From Colletotrichum lupini (taxonomy: Eukaryota; Ascomycota; Sordariomycetes; Glomerellales; Glomerellaceae): DNA of 64,000 nt. This document shows positions 35,552-49,242 of this stretch, piece after piece. How positions within the stretch are numbered: position 1 is the stretch's first letter; the number at the start of each line of letters is the position of its first letter. Where the stretch lies: positions 6,882,001 through 6,946,000 of the forward strand of contig NC_064677.1 of NCBI RefSeq assembly GCF_023278565.1, written 5' to 3'. The translations under genes and the position numbers were made by a program. The notes below the pieces were generated by a model that did not search any database, had not been told where the DNA came from, and worked only from the letters and a program-made list of their open reading frames with translations.

Positions 35552-38500
35552 TGTCGCTGTGGTGACGGAGATGTGAGGAGGGTGAAGTTGGGGTTTGCCG
35601 GCGGAGCTCGAAGCTGCAGCTGGTGGATAAAAGTCTTGCTTCGGGAAAGCGAGATTGAGGAGTGAGTTGAACGAGGTTCCGGGTTTGTTGGAGGATGCAA
35701 ATGGCAATCGGCCGCGGTTTGTTGATTGATGGTTGTAGAGTGTGTGAAGTGTGGTTGGGAAAGAGGAGAAAAGGTGGTTGGAGCCTTGGAGGGTGTAGGC
35801 GGGCTGATGAGGTGGTTAAGTTCAGGTTCAGGTGATGAGACGCCTCCCGCTTGGAAAAAGAGGCGAGAGCCCAGCCGAAACAAGGTCCCCGTCTGAGGAT
35901 TTGGGGGGGATGCGCTGCTGTTTCTTGCCGGGGGGTGGCACGGGGGCACGGGGGGTTTCCAGGTTGGGGTGGTGAGGAAGACTCAAGACGGTCGGAAGGG
36001 GACGACGACGGCCACCTTGGGGGATGCTGGACCACTAATTTTAGTCGAGCTGGGAACGACCCAGCCACTGGAACAAACTAGCAGCAGGACCTCCCAAGGG
36101 TTGGAAGGGGCGCAAGAGGCGCGCGACAAGGCAATGAATCCGACCGATAGCAACAAGAACCAGTTGATTCCAATGGTCCCTGGGTGAGATGGTGAGCTGC
36201 ACGGCCGTCAGGACGGAGACGGGGCACCGGGGGGGTCAAGAAGAGGGATGGTGGAACGGTGGACGAGGGCCAATCAAAACGACCGTTTCGAGCAGGTCGG
36301 AGACGGACTGAGCGGTACGTATCCTTCGTCCGGTGCCTGGGGAACCTGGCGAAAAGTGGAAATGCGCAGTCAGTCACGAACGCAGTGCCAAGTGGCCCTC
36401 TCTTCTCTCTGTCGTTTTCCAACTCAAAAGTCTGCTGTTCTTTTTGGCTCTCTCCCTGCCTGCGGGTGCTCATAGACATGACAAAGGCCCAACAAAGGTT
36501 GTTCCCTGAATACGAGAGCAACTGGAAGCGTCTCCGGGCCAGCACTGCCATTCCCTCGTCAGCTCTTCCTTGAGAGGGGAGAGGACCACTAAGGTATCGC
36601 AGTCACGCAGACTCGTTCCAGGGACTATTCCCATGGAGACCTTTGCTCCGACCTTCCCAACTTGCTTTGCTACACTGCTGCTGAGAAGGCTGGGCATTAG
36701 ATTGGCGTCAGCTTTCTGCGCAGCAAGGTGTTTTCTGGCGCCTCCCAAGTAGTCGGAGCCAGTGCCACGGACTCGCGGCTTCTGATGTAATCATCGGGGC
36801 GGTGCTGCAGGGTCGTCACGACTCACAGCCTGGACCCCGACGGAACTGAATTGCCCCGGAGCCATGACTTGCACCATGCCACCATCTCATCCGATCCCAT
36901 CCTCAACCTCTAAATTTCCAGGTTGTCTCCTTGGCGGCACGTGAAAACCTGCCACGTGATACGCGTACTGTCCCCGAATACGATGACAAACCCGCGTCCG
37001 AATATTACCCGCATCATGTGGCTTGACCTTCGGCCAAGACCTTACGTAAGGCGAAGTCGGTCTGTCTTGTGGCGCAGCATAGTGGCGTTGCATCACCCAG
37101 ACCAGACCAGAATTTCTCCAATACCTTCTTCTGCCTGCCCACAGCAGTAACCCAGAAACAGTAAACTCCAGCCGTTCGTCGACCATGGTAGATGATGGTT
37201 TCAATCTATCCAGGCCTAGCACCGCCAAGGTTGAAGAAAATGACAGTATAAAAACACATCGAACTGCCAAGCCAGCAGCACCCAACGCAGAGATGCCTAT
37301 ATTGGCAATCGAATCCGTTCTTGTACACTGAGAGAAACGGGAATTTAAATCTAGGGAGGAACTTCACCGGCTGGACGTTGAGAACACCTGCCGCTACTCC
37401 AACATTCATCACGAGGACCTGAGACCCAGATGAAGCCGGAGACACCAACGCTGTAGCACCCGGTACATCGCCATGAGCGCAAAGAAGGCGACGATATAAT
37501 ACCCTCATGTTGACTTGAGCCCGTACCGCTTCCGCACGTCCTGTGTCGCTATTGCAGGACCATCCCCCATGAAGCACGCTGCAAAGCTGATCTTACCGCT
37601 TGCGATATCTCGACGAACCCTGGACGGTCGCAACTTCGTTTCATCGGCCTACCGGTCGGGCTGGCACGTTACCATGAGCGTTCAACGAGACAACTGGCAA
37701 GTGTCTACGAGACCAGATGCGGTTGAACATATCATAATTTCAGGCTTGTTGCCGAGGAATGGACTTTGTGAGGGCAAATTGCGCTCTTCGCACTCAGCAA
37801 TGCGGAATGATGAGACTCAATGCCAGCGAACCAGCCGGTGACAAAGCAGTCCACGTACCACGATGCTCCGCTGGCATGCTACTTTACTGTTGCCTAGGCC
37901 AAATGGAAACGCATTCTTCAGTCTCGACGGCGATGCTTGGAGAGGGCTCAGAGTGCGAGCCTGGCTGCATTTACCATGCGATGGCTTACTCACGGCCAGG
38001 CCTACGAATGGATATTTGCATAAGATCGGCTCCGAGTTTGTGCCCCTACTAAGCGCGCCGGCGGCTGACCCGATGCACTGATGGAATGGAGCGACCAAGT
38101 GCTGAAGCTAAATCGTTCGCGGAAATGGGTTCATTCGCTCGAGCAGCCGCCAAGCTTCAGGTTTATCAATTTTAAAACGGCCTACAACGGCTGAGAACAT
38201 GAGGACAAGGTCATCTAATAACGCGACGGCAAACGGTCGTCTGATGTCCTTCGATTGTCTGTCTGCCCTGAAAGCATCACATCGCTCCAAGCATACAACA
38301 TCCGAACCTGGAGGAATCAAGACCCTATTCTCGGCAGTCAACCTGGAGGATTCTTGGCGTCGGCCTACGGCGATTCCCCCGCTCGCTACCGATTCTTACT
38401 TTGTAGCCCACGAGCAGGGAGGCGGCGGCCCGGACAGGTTTGGGCTTTGTTTGGTACTGATTGGACCAAGTCTAAAGTCCGGGACCAGCGGCATATTGGC

Positions 38501-40418
38501 CCTGTCGCTTCCTAGCCACCCCCCAGAAGCTCTGCTGATCAACGACGTCAGCTAGCCCCGTTTTATTCATGTTATTCATCCAAGTTATTCAAGCGGAACT
38601 CCAACAAGTGGCATCATGCGGCATACCGTCGCCCAAAAGCAGAAGCAGATGGCTGCTTGCACCGCGCCGTCTTGCTGGGCAAGGTCGCAGCGCAAAACCA
38701 AGACACCAGAATAGGATACCATACACAGTACCGCGAAGACACTATGGTGTTCACAAAGTCAATTCGCTCAAGTGTCGTCCGGCTTTGACCAGATGCAAAA
38801 GCTAATCCGATTATTAACAGCCACAATGTCAGTGATCAAAAGACGAACCAGTGGGTCTTTCGGCACTGAAAGCAGGCTTTAGGCCTGAGAGGAGACACAG
38901 AGACAAGAAACGCAGGCTGGGAAACATTGATGATTTAGTGTTTCTCGCAACAAACCTTGGGTCGACAGCGGCACAAGGGGGGGGGGGGGTCCAGAACCTA
39001 CACTACCTATGTAGGTAGCCCCAACAGTTCCCACCTGGGTTCCGGAAACGTCACTAAGTTACCTCACGCAGTGCGAGCTGGGGGATGCCAGCGACGGGTC
39101 AGCGACGTGCAGCACCAAGCTCATGGGATGGCAGGGGTTCGGACCACAGCCAGACGCGCTGTGGATGGGACGGTTGCACAAGCATCACAAGCATGTTGAA
39201 CAAGCTTAGCTGCCAATGCTAACGCTAGAAACAGAAGCAAGGAGGATGGCCCAAGACCAAGGGCAAACTGGCAAATTGACTCTGGCACCAGGAAAGAAAC
39301 AAAACACCTACCGGCAGGCTACCCAATGGCTGGGAGTCGCTGGACGGCATCAAACACACGAAACCACAACAAGCACACACGGCGGTGAGACATTGTTAGT
39401 TGTAAGACTGGGTCTCGTTCAGCTGGTTTCGCGATTGCTTGATTATCCAGTCTTACCAGTCCCGAAATGCACTCGGCTCTCATACCTCGGTGCCTGTCCT
39501 ATTTGTTGTTCCCCAGTCCAACTTTAGCCAGAAACGAAGGCAAATCTCGTCTTTGCGGGATCCTCTTTGCAGAGTTCGTATTGCTTTTTGGGAGCTATTA
39601 GTGGACCTCCGCCGCTCCTTTACTTCCCTCGGTCTCTCGACTCGAACGGTTCCGTCTTTGCTGGTGTCTTCGACTGCTCCTGACCAAACTCGTATTTACT
39701 TGGGGCTAGAAGCTGCTTCTCCCCTCCCACCTTCGTTTTTCGGTTCGTCTCTCACGGACGACTAAGGCAGATGCAGACTTAAGAGACAGAAGAAGCAGCA
39801 GCAGTCAACCAGTAGTGGCAGCAGCAAGCGTGCGCACCTCCACCGTCATCGCTCCTACTCGATCCTCCCCGGTTACTTCGGTCTGGACGACGAGAGCCTG
39901 GATCCTGAACCTGGCAGACTGGTCTTGCCTGACCACCTCGGAAACTGACAAGGTGCTACTGCTTCTTTGAGGGGTGTAGTGTGTTCAACCTGCATGCACG
40001 TACATGCCAACACCAACATACAAGAACACGCACTTTCCCCGGCTTAAAGCAGTGTTGGTGCGCAGGTGTGTGTGGTGTGGACAGACCAGCCGCCATACGA
40101 ATTCACCTCTCGTTTGTTGAAGAGGGGAAAAAAAACGCCAACCAACCTTGCCAGTTCTTAGCTCGCATCATCGGAGCTACTCCATTACCTCACGAACGTG
40201 GCCCGACTCCCATGCGCACCGTCTGCCCGGTTTATGCCAGCAAGTCTTGACATTGTGCAAGTTTTTGGCCGCTTTCTTATTCCAACCTTGCGGCATCCAC
40301 TCGATCTCTATCTTGACACTTAATCGACGCTTCCCCCAGATTCCCAATCTTCAGTTCAACCTTTCATGCGGTCCGTTCATCGAAGCCAAGGATCCCTCCC
40401 ACTGCAAACTACCGTATC
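35552..40418. other. 4.9 kb gene-free region
   Basis: This is the largest stretch without a supportable gene. Frames up to 240 codons at 35340-36068 overlap the synaptobrevin leader and are Pro/Ser-rich noise. A 13-base G run lies at 38977-38989. The right end carries the promoter and CT-rich leader of the Dfg5-like gene. I looked for spliced exons of known families and found none. Confidence 0.5.
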
Positions 40419-42306
40419 ATGATCGCAATGCGGGGCCGGCCATCATGGGCTTCTGTAAGCCGGCTTTTGCCGGCATTTTTACTGGCAACCGTCCAGTTCA
40501 CCACGGCATACAATTTGGACACAAGTGATCAAGGTGAGCGCAAATGGCAATCTGATGACGATCTCGACTCACAAGTGGTATTATAGCCGGTATTAAAACC
40601 ATTGCGAGGTCAATGACCGAAGATCTCATGTCGTTCTACGACGGAGACAAACCTGGCAAGACCCCAGGTCTTCTCCCCGATCCATACTACTGTAAGTACA
40701 CATCCGAATCCCTGCTCTGCTCTCGACTAACATCATGCCAGGGTGGGAGGCCGGCGCGATGATGGGCACCATGATCGATTACTGGTACTACACAGGTGAC
40801 AGCACTTGGAACGACGTTGTCACTCAGGGTCTCCTCCACCAAGTTGGCAAATTCAACGATTACATGCCAGAGAATCAGACACGAACCGAAGGAAACGACG
40901 ATCAAGGATTTTGGGGGCTCGCAGTCATGTCTGCCGCCGAGTATGGGTTCCCCAACCCCCCGGACGACAAGCCACAATGGCTTGCACTGGCACAGGCCGT
41001 ATTTAACACCCAGGCCGCGCGGTGGGATCCTGACCATTGTGCAGGAGGTCTTCGATGGCAGATCTTTCAGTGGAATAACGGCTACGACTACAAGAACACC
41101 ATTTCCCAAGCTTGCTTCTTCGCCCTTGCCGGACGCCTGGCTGTGTACACCGGCAACTCGTCGTACTCCGACTGGGCAGAGAAGACCTGGGATTGGATGG
41201 TCAACGTCAAGTTCATTTCCGACGACTACTATGTCTTCGACGGCGGTCACATTCAGTACAACTGCACCAACATCGTACCATATCAATGGACCTACAATGC
41301 TGGCGGCATGATCCTCGGCGCTGCTGCCATGTACAACCACACTGGCAGCGAGGTGTGGAAGAACCGACTCGACGGGCTGGTCAAGGGCGCAGATGTTTTC
41401 TTTGTTGGCGAGGAGAAGAACATCATGCAAGAGGTAGCATGCGAGACGGTTGAACTCTGCAACCTCGACCAGCAGTCCTTCAAGGCATACCTCAGCCGCT
41501 GGCTGGCGGCCATCACTAAATGGGCCCCGCACTTGACTGATGGCATCATGTCCAAGATCCGCGCTTCATCTATCGCGGCTGCATCGCAGTGCAAAGGCGG
41601 TACGAACGGACGCATGTGTGGGTTGAAGTGGACCGAAAACGGGACTTGGGACGGAATGCAGGGTGTCGGACAACAGATGGCCGCGCTTGAAATCACGCTT
41701 GGCAACCTCATCGAAACTTCTCATGCACCTCATACTGCAGACGTTGGCGGCACCTCTCAGGGCGATCCTGGAGCCGGAGGTAATGACATCGGTCGGACGA
41801 TCCCCGCGGTCTCGACCTTGCCACCATTAGGCGGCGGCGATACGGCAGGTGCAGCAATCCTGACGATGGTTGTGCTTGGTCTCCTGATTGTGGGTGTCAT
41901 TTTCATGATGCTGGATGAGACGTCCAAAAAGCCCATGAAGGAGCGGTTCTTCGATTTCCGTTCCGCGCTTCTTGGTGGCGGTGGCCTCGCTGCACTAAGC
42001 ACCAGGCGAAAGAATGAAGAGATGAATGAGAAGGGCAAGGGAATCGATAATGATGCATCGAGCGACGGTGACAGTTCGCGTGAAAACGGAATACTGTCCC
42101 CCTTACCAACGAAAGGATACACAATGAGCAGCCACCAAGGCCTGCCACAACGAGGAAGTGTGCTCTCTCATATGAGCGGGACAACGGCAGTCACGGATCC
42201 GCCTCCAGGAATTCCCATGGTCCGAGAGAAGAGGCTGAGCAGGAAGAGCCGGAACCCAGCACTGCGCAACAGCATTGCGTCACAACGATCGGCTCGAATT
42301 GAGTAG
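40419..42306 (+). CDS. GH76 endo-1,6-alpha-mannosidase, Dfg5/Dcw1-type wall protein
   Basis: Three exons, 40419-40533, 40587-40691 and 40742-42306, give 594 residues. A signal peptide (SRLLPAFLLATVQFTTA) leads into the GH76 domain: LLPDPYYWWEAGAMMG, the catalytic aspartate pair in EGNDDQGFW (about residue 125), ARWDPDHCAGGLRWQI, NGYDYKNTISQ, YNAGGMILGAAAMY and NGTWDGMQGVGQQMAALE. Many N-glycosylation sites fit secretion. Dfg5/Dcw1 proteins process GPI glycans to cross-link proteins into the cell wall. Instead of a plain GPI signal, this protein has a transmembrane helix (AAILTMVVLGLLIVGVIFMML, about 485-505) and a basic cytoplasmic tail of some 90 residues. A second in-frame ATG at 40428 is an alternative start. 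Confidence 0.93.
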
Positions 42307-44243
42307 ACCCCGTCTCGTTTCACGGTCTGGGATCGGAGCAAATTGCATTCAACATCAAAGGCGTTAAATGGCGGGGACAAACGGACTTCTGGAACATACT
42401 TGGATTTTACATATGCATTGGGTTGGCATCATCTGGCATTCATTGGAGAATAAAACCGAATAGTCATGGCCAGCTATTACGACACAGCAAGCTCTAGAAG
42501 ATGGAGAGCTGGGAAACAGCCACGACGTTATGACGACCTGTACATAGATAGATGATGCCGATTCTAATTGAAGCCGCTATTGGCTACTCTCTCAACGAAG
42601 AACTCGAGTGAATAAATATGTTAATCGGTGGTATAGCACGACGGACTGGAATCAGATGCATTCATTATTTCCCGGCTGACGGGGCCGGTACGGCGCCGCA
42701 TCCAGCTCCGTCCGCCGAGTTGACGGGCGATTCTCGCGGCGAATCCTGTGGCGGAGCTCTCCACATAAGCTTGGCATCAAGGCGACATGCGCAGAGCTCC
42801 AGAGGAGAATGAGTGAGGACAGAAGATAGAGTTTCCAAGCCTTCCGGCATTTAATTTAAACCAAGGAAACGCCAGAACTTAGAAAAGGAGAATACTTTTT
42901 GAACGAGGAAGTAAGATTTGAAGATACTACGTAGTTGGATGTGTTTCCTTGCGATCCTCGCATTTGACCTTCCGGGTGAGCTTGTCACTTTGATGTCAGA
43001 CAGCTCAACTTTGAACTCGCTTATTGGTAAGACTTACCCCCTTGTCAATGGTGAAACTTACCATGGATGTGCAACTATTAGATATCCGTCCATACACTCG
43101 CACGCGGTTTTATATCTCCCCCGCTCCTAGAACATGGGAGCTCAGCCAATGGAGGGCTGGGTATTTCCTGTTCACATGCCCGAACACGAAGGGGGGTAAT
43201 GGGGCAAGGAAGGAGGGATGTGGGGTGGTGGTGGTGGTGGTGTTGTGTGTCTCGAGGACGTGGTTGTGTAACCATGCCAGATGACGATGGCGGCACAATT
43301 ACGGTCTCTTTTTCGAGAGGTAATAGGCTATACCGAGGCATTTCTCATCCTTTAGAGGTGGTCTCTAAAGTCTTTCTCAGCGCTACTGAAGAGGGAGGAG
43401 CGAATTGGTGATCAGCCCTGTGCGGCCATTTTGTTTCGTCAGAAGTCACCAGAAGGTGAAGTTCGTCGCTCTCTCCGATGCTGTTTTTGCGGGGGGATAA
43501 ACATGATTGTTACTTCAGTAGGCTATCTGTAATGGGCTTCAGAGGCGGTGGGATTGGAGGGGTCAAGAGCTAGCTCGGTGGCCGTAGCGTAGCGCTCCCG
43601 TGTAAAAGGTTCCTAGTGGTGCTAGTTGAGCCAAACTGCCGCTCTTGGAAGGAGGTGGCACCGGGGGGCACTAAGATATTATGTCGAGAGCTAGTTTAGG
43701 TCCAATTCCTAAAGATGGGTGATGAGGGGAAACCACCGGGGATATCCATACGTTACCTTCTACGAGATGGCGATGTTACATCATTCTGCGGACTTGCGTA
43801 TCCTCTCTGGACGCACGCACATGGGATGGGGCATGTCTCTGTTGGAGACTTTGGTGTATAAGATATGCGACTCTGGCCAGCCTACGTGTGCCTAGGTAAG
43901 ATTCTAAGGTTTGGTCATTTTAGGATTACTGATTACTTTATCTAGTGGACTACTCCGTACCGAAACCGAAATCCAAACAAACTGGGTCCGTTCTTTCATT
44001 TGGAAGAGGGAAACCCTGGGCGACATAGTACCTTAGTCGGAGACCTTTTCCGTCTGATGTTGTACCGGATTTCTATCGGGCAAACCGGCACGGACTTTGG
44101 AAACGTGCGTGAGCTTTAACTGCGATTCAGTCCTACTCCAAAGGGTTGAGGGGTACCAGAGCTATAGATACAAGACCAGGACCTTCACCTCACCTCGCCA
44201 TCTTGGAGTCGATTGAACGTTCTCACACCACCTATCGAACACC
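42307..44243. other. intergenic region
   Basis: About 1.9 kb with no recognised gene. A GGT trinucleotide repeat lies at about 43223-43241. The right part is the presumed promoter of the P450 gene. Confidence 0.5.
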
Positions 44244-46086
44244 ATGGCGCGAGAATACCTATGTGCAGCTTCATCAGCCGCCCTCGGGTCCTACATCCTC
44301 TGGACGCTGGCCGAGAAATACTTCACCTGGTCACACAGCTCTCACCTCACAGCAAACCACGCCCTCGCCAGCCCGCTCCTCGCAACGCTCCTCGCCCTCC
44401 CAGCCCTCATCTTATACAAAAAAGCATGCTACCTCTTCAAAATGAAGGCCCTCCGCTGCGCTCCCGCGCCCACGTACCCGCACAAGGACCCGATCCTCGG
44501 CACCGACTGGATCCGCGCCTCGCTCGCCCGGCAAAAGGAGCACAAGCTCCTTGAGTGGTGGCAGGACCTCTTTGGCGCGCTGGGGAACACGTGGTGGGTC
44601 AAGACGCCGGGCGGGTGGGTGCTCATGACGAGCGAGCCGGAGAATCTAAAGGCGATTCTGGCGACGTCGTTTGAGGCGTTTCCTATCATTGGGCCGAGAA
44701 GGGAGGCGGTGCTGCCGATTTTGGGGGAGGATGCGATTTTCTCGGCTAACGGGGAGGTGTGGCATGGTGCTAGGGCGATGATGAGGCCTAGTTTTGTGAG
44801 GAATCAGATTGCGGATTTGAATTGTTTTGAGAGGCATGTTGGGGATCTTATTGGGAATATTCCAAAGGATGGGGGCACGGTGGATTTGCAGGCGTTGTTG
44901 TACATGATGACGATGGACTCGGCAACTGATTTTATGTGAGTGCTCCGAAGAGATTCACTTGGCGAGTGAAGAATAGAACATACTGACGATAGTTCTCCAG
45001 GTTCGGGCATTCCACCAACATGCTCACGACGCCGTCGCCAGAAGCCCGCGACTTCACCTCGACATTCGAATACATCACCACCCGCTCCGCCATCCGCTCC
45101 CGCCTCGGCCTGCTCACCTTCCTCGACAACGACAAGAAGTGGGATGAAGGCCTGAAGAAGATCCACGGCTTTTGCGACAACTACATTCGCAACATCAGGG
45201 AGGCCGACCCGGAGAAGAAGCAGGATCCCGAAAGGGGCTACGTGTTCCTCAACGAGATGATCGGGAAGCCCGGCATGACACCCGACTACATCCGCGCGCA
45301 GCTGCTCTCCATGATCCTCGCGGGGCGGGATACCACGGCGTCGACCCTGTCTGCGCTGTTCTGGATCCTGGCGAGGAGGGGGGATGTTGTGAGGAGGTTG
45401 AGGGGCGAGGTGGAGGCGTTGGAGGGGAGGAGGCCTACGTGGGAGGAGATGAAGGATATGAAGTACCTGAACAACGTGCTCAAGGAAAGTAAGTTATTCG
45501 CTGACTGTTTGAGAGGAGGGGACGTTGGGAATAGAGTGCTGACGGTGCGATGCGTCTTGATTAGTCTTGAGATTGTACCCGACTGTTGCGAGCATGTCGC
45601 GCGGCACAGGACGGGATACGACGCTACCTGTAGGCGGAGGACCCGATGGGAAGTCGCCAATCTTCATCCCGAAAGGCACGGCCGTGCGGTGGTCTCTGTT
45701 CTGTCTTCACCGAAGGAAGGATCTGTATGGCGAGGACGCTGATGAATTCCGACCCGAGCGCTGGGAGGAGATGCGGCCGTCGTAAGTTTATGCCCCCTTC
45801 TGTTCCCTTTTGATCATATTCCTACCCTGGAACTCTGTCTTTTGATGAGAAGCCTTTGCTGACTGAACGATTTCAAATTCACAGATGGGATTATCTCCCT
45901 TTCTCTGGCGGCCCGCGTATTTGCATTGGGCAGCAGTTCGCGCTGACGCAGATGAGTTATTTTGTGGTGAGGATCTTGCAGACTTTCAAAGACATTCAAC
46001 CGAGGGATGAGAGGCCCATGTTGCAGACTGTGGGTATCACAACGAAGCTGCCCAACGACGTCTTGTTGAGTTTCACGCCGACTTAG
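44244..46086 (+). CDS. cytochrome P450, CYP52-like (fatty acid / alkane hydroxylase type)
   Basis: Four exons, 44244-44935, 45001-45488, 45565-45781 and 45885-46086, encode 532 residues. An N-terminal membrane anchor (about 40-60) is followed by [23 protein letters not shown] and [15 protein letters not shown]. The I-helix carries AGRDTTAS, the K-helix ExxR is in KEILRLYP (formed across the second intron), the PERF-type motif is FRPERW, and the heme-binding loop is [14 protein letters not shown] with the cysteine thiolate ligand. These features fit the CYP52 clan, ER-bound monooxygenases that hydroxylate fatty acids or alkanes at the omega end; the substrate is inferred from resemblance. It stands alone, with no obvious cluster genes on either side. 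Confidence 0.9.
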
Positions 46087-48787
46087 AATCTGCTAAAGAT
46101 ACGGAAGGTCGGTGTAGCTGCGAGGGCTGGACGTCATTGTAGAGGATGCTGCAGAGAAAGCTCTCTTCAATGAAGAAACTTGACGCGCCGATGGATTCAT
46201 TTCTCAAAGTATCACGTCTGTATATGTTGCCCCGTTGCTGTGAGAGCTGTAACCAAACCGAGCCATTGTCGGAAATTGTTTCCTTGCACTTCCCTCTCAA
46301 GTACACTCGAAATTCTACTCACCTGTTCTTCAGATCCGACCCAACGTCTATCACCAAATCCCATTCTTATTGATTTCATTTTAATCATTTTGCTGTTTGA
46401 AAGTTGGTAGGTTTCGATTCGATTCTGAGTCGCTAAAAGGAAGAACACCACATTCACATCGACTATTGTGCGACTCCTCAACGTATCACCTTGAGCAACC
46501 ACCCAAACGACTGCCAAGCGTGTCAACGCAGCCAGGCGGATTCCATCCACTCTGTTCAAGACGCCCACCTAGCCTGTCAAAGATCTTGCAGCACCAAAAG
46601 CCCCCGAAGAGCGACAGCGCGGCATGCAGGTATCCCGCCTGCATCCCACAACCCCGGCAATGCAGCCAAAGACTGGAAATGATGCGTCGCGCACTGCTTC
46701 GACCCCAGATACCACGAATACCACCAACCTGCACGATACACCCGCAGATTGGACGCACCGGTGACATGCTGGATCTCTCACGCACCATCTGCTTTCTCTC
46801 TTTTCTCCCTCATTCATCTCGTGAGGAGCGATGAGCAGTGATCAGAGTTGCGTCGCATGGTGCAGATGAGGGAGGGGGGATTTCGGTGGCACCATTGTGC
46901 ATATTACATGTCTTCTGGAAGCGAGAAATTAATAAAAAAGAGTCTCACCTCGTCGTCTATCACCAGCACACTCGGTCTAAGGGAAGGGGAAAAAGTTCCA
47001 TGCTAATGTTGGTCACGCCTTGGCGGGATGCGCGGTCGGCGAGTTTGCGGATGCAAGGGCTTGCGGCAACCGAAGCCATGTCTCAAGCCCACCGCCTTGG
47101 CCCCTGGTCCAGGAATAAGAAAACGTCGATGGCCAATCTCAATCTCATTGTCTGAACCGGTATTTCTCCCTCGAACCTTTTATTCTGGAGTCCATGAGGA
47201 TTGAACCAAAGCTCCAGTTTCGTTCAACGAGTCATTAAAAAGGGCGACTTTTTGGTTCGCGTTAGACATTCACGGGAACCGACCGTGCCGACGTATTTGT
47301 GCAAGGGCTAAGTAGACCCGATTGTGTCTCGTTGCGTGACGGGCTAGAGGGAGATGACAAGCGGGAGTGAGCTTTCGAATTTGGGCTGTGACGGGGCCCC
47401 CGTTCTGGGAGAGGAGGATGAGAGGCCGGATTCTTGAGGTTCAACCTGTCTCGTGGCACCGGGAACGTCGATGCGTGTAGCCCACTCGACAGCTCTCACC
47501 CAGATCTCTTGCTCCAAGTTGGGGGGATCACAGGATACAGAAAAGCTGATTCGATATCGCGCGTCCTGGCACCAAGGGTGAGCTACGTGTGTCTTCCGTC
47601 TGATGCTCACTGTTTCCTTTGGAAAGAGGTCTGTCTCGATTGGATTTGTGTCCAAGACTTTCAGACTCATCGATCAAAGCCGGTCGAAACTTGAAGACCT
47701 TTTGCTAGGTGCGTGGAGGAGCCCCTCATCCAAGACCGCCAGTTTCATCGTCCCGTTGGAGCAAGACAAGAGAAGGCAAGGCATTAGCATCGTCACTAGC
47801 AAACAAGAACAGACCGGGGGTCTACGGATATATGATGGAGAATGAAAGGTGGAAAAGGCGCAACGGATGAGATCTAAGGTTAGTGTTGGATTGCGGGAAG
47901 GGAGGCGGACACCCATGCTCCAACATCTCTTACATGCCCCTTTGGGAAGCAAGCAAACCAACATATTCCTTCTTCCAACACGATCTGCATTTCTGTTTGT
48001 CACCTTTTCTCTGCCAATGCTCTAGAGGGGAGAGGGAGTCGAGGAATAGACTAGAGCAATAGAGCCACAGCCAAGCACAGAAAGGGTACTTTCACTTGGT
48101 TAGCAGACAAACACCGCAATCTAGAGCCGCACAAACGACTGACCGCCAAACCGGAGTGCCGTTTCGGCTAGCCGCAGAAGGATAGGTCCTCCATTCGGTG
48201 AGGTTTCCCCAAGCCGGTCCGTCGTTGGCGACAGAAGCAAAGATGAAGGGGTGAACCGCAGATGGATGAGACCAGACTCCCTCACCCCCCCCTCCTACCG
48301 AGAAAGGGGGCGAGAATCTACGTACGGGTTCCCGCGTAGGTAGAGCAAGAAAGCCGGGGTAGATGAGAGACATGGACGGACAGTCCAACTTAACAGGATC
48401 GTCCTCCACAAGGGATTGTAGTCTGCTACTTCTCTCTTGATTCTGCAATTCTCCTACTGTGGGACGAGGAAGAAGAGACGCTTTGTTTCCTCCCGGGACG
48501 ATCTTTCATTCCTACAAGATTCCCGGATTCCTGGTCCTGCTTCACCAAACTCACGGATCACCCGTGTACGCAAAGAGCTCCAGGACGCCCGCCCGCCCTT
48601 GACACAGCTCCCATCTCGATCCATGATTACCTGTTCTCCCCCCCCTTTCATCCCCCGGACCGCCATCGAACGCCTCTCCCGCTGCCAACGCTCCCTAGAC
48701 CGGGCCATCTGAGCGTCTCTGCCGTTCAAACGGGCAAAACACAAAACACCACACACACCTCCCTCCCTCGCCCTCTAGCCGCAAGCC
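46087..48787. other. 2.7 kb gene-poor region
   Basis: No domain-bearing frame or RNA gene recognised. Frames of 100-145 codons at 46397-46834 and 47344-47670 look random. Confidence 0.5.
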
Positions 48788-49242
48788 ATGTCTTTCTACG
48801 AAGGGGACAGCCGCACCGGTCCTCAACCAGCGCCGCCGCCCCGAGCCCTCACGGCCGGCGAGATCGGAGCCATCATCGGCACTGTCATAGTCTTCATTGG
48901 CGTCGTGGGCGCGCTGTTCTTCTACCGCACACACAAGGCCAAGAGGCGTCGTGCGGAGCACGGCGAGAGGGTTGACGACGATGACGACGACGAACACCGG
49001 CTGCACGACACGAGGCATCATAAAGGCGAAGACGGGATATTCCAAGGAGGAGGGAAAGTGGTGACGAAACCGCTCCCGGCGAGGAAAAAGACGTGGGACC
49101 CGTATGAAGGGGCGAAGACGGATGACTCGGATGGTAAGTTGTTTCTCTTCCCGGCGGCTCAGGGTGTTTGTAGACTGACAGTTGTGAAGCCGAGAGAGGC
49201 GAGAGCCATGAAATGCGTACCCAGGAAAGGGTGCGATCATGA
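48788..49242 (+). CDS. small single-pass membrane protein, unknown function
   Basis: A short Pro-rich N-terminus (MSFYEGDSRTGPQPAPPP) precedes one transmembrane helix (IGAIIGTVIVFIGVVGALFFY, about 27-47), a stop-transfer KAKRRR and an acidic/His tail. Exons 48788-49133 and 49190-49242 give 132 residues ending MRTQERVRS. A GTAAGT donor supports the intron. An alternative acceptor eight bases upstream, or intron retention, keeps a different frame open to a stop near 49248, so the C-terminus is uncertain. The GAIIGTVIVFIGVVGAL pattern resembles fungal single-pass proteins with a glycine-zipper-like helix, but I know no function. Confidence 0.6.

Noticed and set aside
35340..36068. 242-codon open frame on the minus strand
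   Set aside because: It overlaps the synaptobrevin first exon and its leader in another frame; Pro/Ser-rich sequence reflects the CT-rich leader.
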